IMG/VR virus record: IMGVR_UViG_3300031857_001495
Coordinates: 1 to 22,650 of that record
Length of the DNA stretch: 22,650 nt
Source of the DNA: a virus
Reading direction: 5' to 3' (one strand)
Both the position numbers and the translations under genes were made by a program. The notes under the pieces were generated by a model. It made no database searches. It saw only the letters and a list, made by a program, of their open reading frames with translations, and was not told where the DNA came from. This document shows positions 1 to 6,765 of the stretch, piece after piece; the first letter of the stretch is position 1, and every line of letters begins with the position of its first letter.

Positions 1-102
1 TTTAAGGATAGGCCTATTATCCATAAGCAGCCTGTGCTCTTTTTCATTGAATTTGTCGGACAGGATGCCAACGATTTTATTACCACGCTGGCCCAAATAT
101 AG
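1..102 (+). CDS. C-terminal end of an unrecognised protein (partial)
   Basis: Frame 1 is open from the left edge to a TAG at 100-102 and gives 33 residues ending in FVGQDANDFITTLAQI. The start lies outside the window. It sits just upstream of the baseplate hub gene on the same strand, so a tail or baseplate role is likely from position alone (in T4 the genes before 27 are 26 and 51), but I recognise no family. A second frame (2-133, ending TGA) is also open over this stretch. I prefer frame 1 because its composition looks more protein-like, which is weak evidence. Confidence 0.45.
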   Translation, partial: FKDRPIIHKQPVLFFIEFVGQDANDFITTLAQI

Positions 103-120
103 CAGTAGTAAGTATTTGGG
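92..120 (+). other. Short hairpin between the first two genes
   Basis: CCCAAATA (92-99) and TATTTGGG (113-120) form a perfect 8-bp inverted repeat around a 13-base loop. The left arm overlaps the stop codon of the partial gene, and the structure lies about 40 bases before the hub ATG. No T-run follows, so it is not a typical intrinsic terminator. It could mark an mRNA end or a processing site. The repeat is visible; the function is a guess. Confidence 0.35.
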
Positions 121-160
121 TGGCTCATTCTGAGATTTATAAGATAAGTGTAACAGTTCC

Positions 161-1552
161 ATGGCGATAGACGATCTGATATCGAGAAATAACCCTAGGA
201 CTTTATCGTCGTCAAGTGCGACGAATAGCCCTACTGATTTTAATTTTGAATCCTTATCCGAGCCAATAGCCGAAGCAAGACCGCAAGTCGATATAATTAT
301 ACATATAGGAAAGGAGAAGCTATCTATCGGTAGGTATTTTAGCCGGTTCGAATTTAAAGCTATGGTAAATGGTGGATATATTATCAAGGCTAATGTGTTC
401 GACGCACATTTCAATATTCATAGCCGTTTAATGGAGTTAGGATACTTTAACATAGCCAGGAGACAGCCAGTACGCATTGACTTTAGGATAATGTACGGGC
501 CTGAAACAGATAGTTTTAACAGTAAGAATCAGACCAAAGTACAATCTGCTGTTTTAGTCTCGTTTAATATATTGAGTGATGGAAACGATAAAGCCAATTT
601 AGTCTTGATAGCAGTCGACCCGCCATCTTACTTTTTAAACATGGGAGATGCTAGTGGACGGGTAATAACCGGAACTGTATCGCAGGCGATAGAACAGATA
701 ATAGAAATTTATGCACCGGAGATCCAGAGGGAAGTATCAAAAACGAATGGGTCCGATAAGATGAAGTGGTACATGATGAGGCAAGACCCCAAAACCTTTA
801 TTAAGTCTTTAACTGAATGGTCATCGTCATTAACACTAAAGAAAACCAATTGGCTAACAGCTGCTGATGGCTATAGTTTAAAGGTGAAAGAACAAGCCGA
901 GTGGATTAGTAGACAGCGAGCATACTACAGATTCATGAAAGAGGGCAGATCTAGTATCAAATCATGTACAATAGTGTCTGATAATGGTTTATCAGTAGTG
1001 CAGTCGAAACTGGTAACACAAGGAACATCGGCAGTAGCAGGAAGATATTTAGACCCAAGAATAGATGTTGAAAAGCTCTCTGTGATGCCTAGAACTACTC
1101 CTAACAAAAAAGTCGCACAGGTTACTGATTGGCAATCCTATAGAGAGCCAACAGAGGGTCTACGACCACCGTTAGTTGGCTTTAGCTCTATTAAATCTAT
1201 TCCTGAGGTAGGCTCAGGTGGTGACTTAGGTGTAGACTATGAGGATTATATAGATGGTAGGGCAAGACAATATTGGCTAGATATGAATCATAGAATTATA
1301 AAAGCTAAATTTACTATACTCGGCCATGGGGAATGGGATAGTAATATAGGGCTAGGCGTGGATACCATATTTGTTCGATGGTCTAAAGAGCCTACAACAG
1401 TATTCGGCGTAGCACCAGGGCCAGATGATCTATATTGGGTAACCGGAAATTGGTTAGTATATGGATTCCATCACATAGTGACAAGGAAGAAGTGGGATAC
1501 TGATATATTCTGCTCTAGATATGATTATGTGACGTTGAATAATAGATCTTAG
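161..1552 (+). CDS. Baseplate hub protein, gp27-like
   Basis: A 463-residue protein, slightly longer than T4 gp27 (about 390). After a Ser/Asn-rich N-terminus of about 40 residues comes a beta-rich domain (VDIIIHIGKEKLSIG onward), then a segment around residues 201-225 with WYMMRQDPKTFIKSLTEWSS, and AYYRFM near residue 255. This layout resembles hub proteins of contractile tails that bridge the tail tube and the central spike. Supporting context: the tape measure and tube-cap genes follow downstream, and the spike gene lies further on, as in the T4 27-28-29-48-54 order. The ATG at 161 has no clear Shine-Dalgarno, and an in-frame stop at 140-142 excludes an upstream extension. Its TAG interleaves with the stop of the reverse-strand gene. 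The family call is by overall pattern and synteny, not a decisive motif. Confidence 0.6.
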   Translation: MAIDDLISRNNPRTLSSSSATNSPTDFNFESLSEPIAEARPQVDIIIHIGKEKLSIGRYFSRFEFKAMVNGGYIIKANVFDAHFNIHSRLMELGYFNIARRQPVRIDFRIMYGPETDSFNSKNQTKVQSAVLVSFNILSDGNDKANLVLIAVDPPSYFLNMGDASGRVITGTVSQAIEQIIEIYAPEIQREVSKTNGSDKMKWYMMRQDPKTFIKSLTEWSSSLTLKKTNWLTAADGYSLKVKEQAEWISRQRAYYRFMKEGRSSIKSCTIVSDNGLSVVQSKLVTQGTSAVAGRYLDPRIDVEKLSVMPRTTPNKKVAQVTDWQSYREPTEGLRPPLVGFSSIKSIPEVGSGGDLGVDYEDYIDGRARQYWLDMNHRIIKAKFTILGHGEWDSNIGLGVDTIFVRWSKEPTTVFGVAPGPDDLYWVTGNWLVYGFHHIVTRKKWDTDIFCSRYDYVTLNNRS

Positions 1553-2046
1553 CCCCCACCGCCCAGAATTTGACCTATTCGCTTACCTACAGCATTGTTG
1601 ATGTCCCATTTTAAGGCGAATTGTGTGGCACGGTCGGACAGAATGCTATTGACAAAGTTATTTCCATCGTTAAGGCCGACTTCATAATCGTCTAGTTCAT
1701 CTTCAAGATCATCGTAATCGTCTCTTAGATTATCATAATCGGCTCTAAGGCTCAAAAGCTGACTTTGTAAATGAGTTATCGTCGCCAATTGCCCGGCGAT
1801 AGTAGCATTCTGAGAAATAACTGTTTGTTGAAGTGTTGAAATTGCAGATAGGTTATCTTGTACTGCATTACGGTATATTATGCTTCTTTCTATGGCAATA
1901 TAATCGATCATGTCAAAGTAGCGAGGATCGCTAAGCCTGTCGTAATGCTCTTGTACAGCGGAATCGCCGTGCCCGTCCATGATTGAATTGCATTTGTCGG
2001 CTAACTCGTTATCAAGGTTAAGCCGAATTCTTTCTACGTATTGCAT
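1549..2046 (-). CDS. Unrecognised coiled-coil protein on the reverse strand
   Basis: A 165-residue acidic protein. The first 60 residues are mixed helical. From about residue 70 to 125 there is a long heptad-like helix (for example IAGQLATITHLQSQLLSL), then an acidic stretch of repeated D-D-Y/L units, and the protein ends in GQILGGGG. This looks like a trimeric or dimeric coiled coil. It is the only reverse-strand gene in the baseplate block and sits where T4 has gene 28. It is convergent with the hub gene: the hub TAG (1550-1552) and this gene's TAA (complement of 1549-1551) share two bases. It is divergent from the tape measure gene. A fibre, chaperone or regulatory role is possible, but nothing identifies one. 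It is judged real because no forward gene fills the stretch and its composition is protein-like. Confidence 0.7.
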   Translation of the reverse strand: MQYVERIRLNLDNELADKCNSIMDGHGDSAVQEHYDRLSDPRYFDMIDYIAIERSIIYRNAVQDNLSAISTLQQTVISQNATIAGQLATITHLQSQLLSLRADYDNLRDDYDDLEDELDDYEVGLNDGNNFVNSILSDRATQFALKWDINNAVGKRIGQILGGGG

Positions 2047-2150
2047 TCAGATATCTCTGTGTAAGACTAGTGATTACTTAGATATATATTTGTGGCAGAA
2101 ATCGTCCTATTAAGAATATGGACGAAAATATAGATTAGTAGGAGATGCCG
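2047..2150. promoter_or_regulatory. Divergent intergenic region before the tape measure gene
   Basis: A 104-base AT-rich gap separates the reverse-strand coiled-coil gene from the forward tape measure gene, so it should hold start signals for both strands. A CAAATATAT motif occurs on the reverse strand (complement of 2084-2092), 37 bases before that gene's ATG. The same nine bases occur upstream of the gene at 18262. No convincing -35/-10 pair or exact T4 late box (TATAAATA) was found. The forward side ends in the AGGAG at 2140-2144. A promoter role is inferred from gene orientation. Confidence 0.4.
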
Positions 2151-5100
2151 ATGGACCCCCAAGTATATGCTTTAAATATAATGCTGCAGCTTGAAGCAGA
2201 GGCGGCATATGAGAGTTTGAACCAATTTGAAGAGAAACTTCTGCAGATAGAGCAGAGTGTTAGTGATACTGCCGTCGCTGCGATGAATACGATCACTACA
2301 AATGTGCAGAATACGAACGCTGTTTTAGAGTTGACAAATAGAGCATTTGTGGACATCAGAGACAGAAATACTGAGATTTCAGCTAGTATACAGGATTATA
2401 CCAACTATTTAGAAAATGTAAGCGGTTTTCTAGCTGACATGCAGATTAGTAGCATGGGTATAGCTGAGAGTATGGGCGTATATAACGAATTTTTGAAACA
2501 GATAAGGAAAAAGTCAGAAGACGATCTGGACAAGCTGACTAAAACTACAGATCTATGGAAGGATTTAAAGGAGCATCACGAAGAAATTAGCAAGTCTTTA
2601 AAAGATGAGCGAGATAACTTCGAGCACATATACAAGTTGGCAGAAAGCTATCAAAAAGAGATTAAGTCAAAGAACAAGTTACATGATGACGAAAATAAGC
2701 TTGTTGCTAAAGAAGACGGGTTGTGGATAGGCTTGCTGAAAAAATCAGGTTTATATAGCGAGAATATTGAAAGAATCGCCGGTAACTGGGACAGAGTTTA
2801 TGGAAGATTACAGAGAATAGTCGCGGCCCTGCGTGCTCTTGATAGTGAAGTAGAACAATTTATAGAGATAAACTATCGAGCATATGGATCACAGCAATTG
2901 TTAGCACAGTCGTCGATTAATTTGGCGATGGAAGTAGGATTGTTACGCGGCAGGGCAGTAGAGGCTTATAAAGCACTAGCAGATACTAAGATACCGAGAA
3001 ATGAACTGGATAAGTTAGCTAAGACAGTAGTTTTGGTTAACAAGTATACTGGTATGGCAATACCAACACTGGCTAACTTTGCCAGATCACAGCGACAAAT
3101 AGGCTTAGATAGCGTCTCCGTAATGAGACAGCTCAACTACGCTGGCGAGGCGATGCGTAAGTACGGCTTGACTTCCGAAGATACGTCTAAGTTGCTCGGT
3201 GTTGCATCAGATGGTGCAAGAACGATGAAAATGCTTTTTGCAGGTGCAGTTGACCCTGCCGCAGAAGTAGAAAAATTTAATAAGATACAGCTTGGCTTAG
3301 GCGGGCTGGCTAAAACTTTAGGCTTCACTTCTGACCAAGTAGCTCAGTTTCAGCAACAGTTAGCCGACCCAGTATTCATGGCTAAATTTCAGATGGTTAC
3401 TGGGACTCAGATAAAGTCCGCTGAAGATGTGACTAAGGCTTACCTAGAAGGTGGCCGTATGATGGCCGAGGAATACAAGAGAGTCGAGGAAGCAAGTAAG
3501 CAAGGCGTAGCAGCGGCAGCAATCGCCACGGCGAAATACCAGAAAATGGGCGAGAAGATGTTTGGATCAGCCGCCGCAGCTGATATGATGAGGATGACAT
3601 TTGAGAAGGCAGCCGCAGAAACTAAGGCATTAGGCAAGGATCTAGACGAAGCGACGCTCGAAGCCGGTCTAATGGCTGCAATGGAGAAAGACGCAGCAGA
3701 AGCCTCGAACACCTTAGAAGCCCAATTAGTACGACTAAACGAACTATTAAGCGGCCCTATTGGTACTGTACTCAGCTTCTTTAGAGATGGATTGAGAGAT
3801 ATAGTATTTGTTATAAACGAACTACTTGAAGTTATTAGCCCATTTATCGGATGGTTGGGTACATTGTCGGAGACATTAAAGGAAACGAGCCCATTATTAT
3901 ATAGAGTTTACTCTGTTTTTAGGGCTCTGATAACCGCTGTCGGTATATTTATAGTAGTCGCATCCGGTTTAGCAGGAGTGAGAGCACTAATTAGGGCAGT
4001 AGGTCAGGCAGCAGCAGAAGCTGCTGCTCAAGTAGGTTCTGGTTTAGGTAGAGGTTTGGCAGCATTAGGAGAGGCCGTTCGAAGGCACGTAGTGGTTTTA
4101 ATAGGCTTAGCCTTCGCATTTACTCTTGTAGGGGCTGGGATCTATTTAATGGCATCAGGCTTAGCACAGCTTAAAGATGCAGGCATGCAAGCGATTGGAA
4201 TGTTAGCGGGCCTATTGTTTGTTACAGGCTTGTTTATGGTGTTTTTAGTCGGATTAGGGACAGCCGCTAACTTAGCAGTACCAGGCTTGTTAGCTATCGC
4301 GGCTGTCTTGGCTAGCATAGGTTTAATGATTTATTTGGTAGGAGCAGGTATACAACTGGCTGGCCAAGGCTTTGAGATGATGAGTAAATCGGTTACCATG
4401 GAGTTAGCTGGAAGCCTATTAGCTGTAAATGCAGCGTTGGCTACATTCGTAGTATCGGCATTTGCTACTGTGCCTGCGGTGTGGGCATTGGCGGGATCGT
4501 TCAAAAAACTTGCTACTAGTGCTAGCACTATATCTGAGTCCATGACTTTGATAAATGACTTTGTACAAGCACTAAAGGGCTTAGATCTAGGAAGCTCGAT
4601 AGACAAGTTTGTTAATTCTTTAAAGCAACTGAGCGAAGGCGGAGTTATAACAGAAGAGGGCATGGAGGCTCTAAGAAGGGTATCCGGCAAAATCGCTGAG
4701 GTGGCGAGGGTTTTATTGCCAGCAACTTTGATGCTTGGTGTTGTTTCGGCTGTAATGGGCTTTAGTGGGCTCGCATTCAAGACTGGTGCGGTTGCACTAA
4801 ATGAAGGTGCTAAGTTGCTTGGTAGTACTGCTGATATGATGATAGCGGCGGCCCCGAAGTTAGGAGAGGCCGTTAAGATTTTAAGCCCATTGATGCCTGA
4901 CCTAGTCGATATCGCCATGAGAATCGGTGGGATAGGCGTTATCTTGATAGTAGCGTCTGGATTCTTCTTAGCAGGGTCTGCCATTTTGCTAGCTGGCTCA
5001 ACAGTTTTTGCGTTGGCTGCCTCCGCTATTAGGCTAGGCTCAGGCTTGCTTTTAACCAGTTCAGAGTTCGTGTTAGAATCTAGTAAAAATTTACAGACAG

Positions 5101-5816
5101 CAGGCACACTGTTACTGCAGGGAGTGACACAGCTTTTGCCAGCATTGGTTATGCTTATACCCATTAGCGGTCTAATGATAGTCGCTGGAGCATCGATGGT
5201 AGCCGGTGGGGTCTTGATGCTATCGGGTTCGACGATGATTATGGTCTCATCATTGGCATTGTTCGGAGCATTGATGATGCTTCAAGGAATAACAGGAATA
5301 TTCGATACTACTATTGAAAAAGTGTCTAAGCTAGGGCGTGGTATAGAAGGCATTTCATTCGGATTTGCTAACTTAGCTAGATCAGTGCTAATAGGCACAG
5401 CTTTACTTAGCGGCATATCATCAACATTGGGCTCTGAGTTAGAAAAATCAACGAGAATCTTAGATCAGTATGCTTCAGTCTTTGAATCAACTGCCGATCG
5501 AATTCAGTCGGCTATATCCGATAAGATAATACCTTCAATGAGGGCCGCACAAGAGGCTGGCATCATTGAGACTTTGAGGACAGAGACGATTATTACCAGT
5601 CCACCGATGAGAGAAGTCGGCGAGAAAGAGTCCGTAGCTACAGAAGATCAGTCAGCTAATGCCGCCGATGTTTTATCGGCTATTAGTGAGAAATTGTCTA
5701 CTATCATAAGTAGCTCAAATGCTAAAGACATACTAGATCTATTACGTGATCATTTGCCCAACGTCTCTGGTGAGAGGGGCGATACTGGTTTATCCTCACA
5801 TATGAATGGGTGGTAA
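2151..5816 (+). CDS. Tail length tape measure protein
   Basis: At about 1221 residues this is the largest protein in the window, with the composition of a tape measure. Residues 1-190 are helical and coiled-coil-like, rich in E, K and Q. Residues 230-560 are an amphipathic helical region with Ala-rich stretches. Residues 585-1050 carry about eight to ten strongly hydrophobic segments (such as GVILIVASGFFLAGSAILLA) spaced by short charged stretches. The C-terminus is polar. It would set tail length inside the tube and may insert in the host membrane during DNA entry. By the usual rule of about 0.15 nm per residue it implies a tail near 180 nm, roughly twice T4. Start choice: AGGAG at 2140-2144 is six bases before ATG 2151, whereas the ATG at 2145 directly abuts it, so 2151 is preferred. 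Position after the hub and before the tube-cap gene supports the call. Confidence 0.85.
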   Translation: MDPQVYALNIMLQLEAEAAYESLNQFEEKLLQIEQSVSDTAVAAMNTITTNVQNTNAVLELTNRAFVDIRDRNTEISASIQDYTNYLENVSGFLADMQISSMGIAESMGVYNEFLKQIRKKSEDDLDKLTKTTDLWKDLKEHHEEISKSLKDERDNFEHIYKLAESYQKEIKSKNKLHDDENKLVAKEDGLWIGLLKKSGLYSENIERIAGNWDRVYGRLQRIVAALRALDSEVEQFIEINYRAYGSQQLLAQSSINLAMEVGLLRGRAVEAYKALADTKIPRNELDKLAKTVVLVNKYTGMAIPTLANFARSQRQIGLDSVSVMRQLNYAGEAMRKYGLTSEDTSKLLGVASDGARTMKMLFAGAVDPAAEVEKFNKIQLGLGGLAKTLGFTSDQVAQFQQQLADPVFMAKFQMVTGTQIKSAEDVTKAYLEGGRMMAEEYKRVEEASKQGVAAAAIATAKYQKMGEKMFGSAAAADMMRMTFEKAAAETKALGKDLDEATLEAGLMAAMEKDAAEASNTLEAQLVRLNELLSGPIGTVLSFFRDGLRDIVFVINELLEVISPFIGWLGTLSETLKETSPLLYRVYSVFRALITAVGIFIVVASGLAGVRALIRAVGQAAAEAAAQVGSGLGRGLAALGEAVRRHVVVLIGLAFAFTLVGAGIYLMASGLAQLKDAGMQAIGMLAGLLFVTGLFMVFLVGLGTAANLAVPGLLAIAAVLASIGLMIYLVGAGIQLAGQGFEMMSKSVTMELAGSLLAVNAALATFVVSAFATVPAVWALAGSFKKLATSASTISESMTLINDFVQALKGLDLGSSIDKFVNSLKQLSEGGVITEEGMEALRRVSGKIAEVARVLLPATLMLGVVSAVMGFSGLAFKTGAVALNEGAKLLGSTADMMIAAAPKLGEAVKILSPLMPDLVDIAMRIGGIGVILIVASGFFLAGSAILLAGSTVFALAASAIRLGSGLLLTSSEFVLESSKNLQTAGTLLLQGVTQLLPALVMLIPISGLMIVAGASMVAGGVLMLSGSTMIMVSSLALFGALMMLQGITGIFDTTIEKVSKLGRGIEGISFGFANLARSVLIGTALLSGISSTLGSELEKSTRILDQYASVFESTADRIQSAISDKIIPSMRAAQEAGIIETLRTETIITSPPMREVGEKESVATEDQSANAADVLSAISEKLSTIISSSNAKDILDLLRDHLPNVSGERGDTGLSSHMNGW

Positions 5817-5818
5817 GA

Positions 5819-6460
5819 ATGGAATACGCTGAGGACGATAAGAGGCTGAATAATTTTGTAACATTACAATTCCAGACGGGGGTCGATAAGAATAAGAGAG
5901 CCATGTGGGAAAGTGTCGAATTTCAGTTTCCTCCGAAGGTTTTATCGGACAGTAGACGTGGCACGTGGGATGAACAAGACGTAATGGGAACCGAGCCGAT
6001 CGCTATTTATGGTGGCTCTGGTCCTAGAAATATTTCTATGCAGATTACATACTTAGTCGACGGCGACCGGCAGGGAAGTTGGAATTGTACAAAGATTACC
6101 AAGCAGATCAGGCTCATGCGAGGATACTTCCAGAGAATACAAGATTATAAAGCCGCACAGCGAAATTTGGTGGTGAAATTAAAATTGTGGTGTATAGGCG
6201 GTAGAACTCCAATGACTTTTAGGTTACGTAGTTGCGACGTGAAGTATGGCGAAACTATGATTACAAATAAGATGCAAAGGGATTCTAGCGTCGAGAGTTC
6301 GACATATTTTCCTTTGAGAACTGATGTAACTCTAGACTTAAGTTCCTGGACACAAGGTGCATATATTGAGCCAGGAGCAGACGGTGGAGTAAGGGTAAAT
6401 CAGGGTGCCAATCAGTTTATTGAGGATTTAGATTTGAATTTAATTGAGGCTTGGTATTAA
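5819..6460 (+). CDS. Tail tube cap / tube-initiator-like baseplate protein
   Basis: A 213-residue protein with the features WESVEFQFPPKVLSDSR and EPIAIYGGSGPRNISMQITYLV. This N-terminal pattern resembles tube-like baseplate proteins of contractile systems, in which a beta-barrel half-tube docks the tail tube on the hub. Position directly after the tape measure matches T4 genes 48 and 54, which cap the hub and start the tube, but only one short protein is present here (T4 gp48 and gp54 are about 364 and 320 residues). I chose ATG 5819 over the in-frame GTG at 5810, because the GGGTGG at 5808-5813 gives a workable spacing and the GTG lies inside the tape measure gene. The fold assignment is inferred; a general baseplate role is fairly secure. 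Confidence 0.55.
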   Translation: MEYAEDDKRLNNFVTLQFQTGVDKNKRAMWESVEFQFPPKVLSDSRRGTWDEQDVMGTEPIAIYGGSGPRNISMQITYLVDGDRQGSWNCTKITKQIRLMRGYFQRIQDYKAAQRNLVVKLKLWCIGGRTPMTFRLRSCDVKYGETMITNKMQRDSSVESSTYFPLRTDVTLDLSSWTQGAYIEPGADGGVRVNQGANQFIEDLDLNLIEAWY

Positions 6461-6765
6461 TGAGCTACTCACGCTACACAACAACACCTGAGACAGAGTA
6501 CGATGGAGCACATACTTATGGCAAGTGGAAATCGTACAATTTTTTGACAGAGTCATTGGCAGAGAATCAAACACGTACATTATATATAACTAATGCTTAT
6601 GAGGGTAGACCCGACCTAATATCGCAGCAGATATATAATACAACTAAACTAGATTGGGTGTTGATAGCTTTTAACAAGGTACGTAACCCATTAAATTGGC
6701 CTAGAGCTGGTGATATTATCAGGTATCCACTAGAATCAGTGGTAATGACGGAGATATTGCAGTGA
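6460..6765 (+). CDS. 53: Baseplate wedge protein, gp53-like
   Basis: A 101-residue protein. The segment YEGRPDLISQQIYNTTKLDWVLIAFNKVRNPLNWP followed by GDIIRYP is the signature of the T4 gp53 family: a LysM-like fold with a conserved GRPD, a W-V-I-A core and a late P/I-x-x-P turn. Such proteins join neighbouring wedges into the ring around the hub. ATG 6460 overlaps the previous TAA (TAATG), with GAGG about ten bases upstream. The longer in-frame TTG start at 6451 lies inside the upstream gene and is less likely. The next gene overlaps by four bases. Adjacency to the spike gene repeats the T4 order 53-5. Confidence 0.82.
   Translation: MSYSRYTTTPETEYDGAHTYGKWKSYNFLTESLAENQTRTLYITNAYEGRPDLISQQIYNTTKLDWVLIAFNKVRNPLNWPRAGDIIRYPLESVVMTEILQ

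Noticed and set aside
2-133. Alternative open frame over the left edge, ending TGA at 131-133
   Set aside because: It overlaps the frame 1 partial gene; the translation (for example RMPTILLPRWPKYSSSKYLG) looks less like a folded C-terminus. Not fully excluded.
138-146. TATAAGATA before the hub gene as a late promoter
   Set aside because: Only a partial match to the T4 late box TATAAATA, and a start seven bases further would leave almost no leader for the ATG at 161.
4517-4530. Perfect 14-base palindrome TAGTGCTAGCACTA
   Set aside because: It lies within coding sequence of the tape measure gene with nothing around it to suggest a site; probably chance.
4331-5164. A 277-codon open frame on the reverse strand inside the tape measure gene
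   Set aside because: It is the mirror of hydrophobic, Ala/Leu-rich codons; its translation is low-complexity Pro/Ser/Ala/Lys without structure, and no regulatory signals were seen. Shadow frame.
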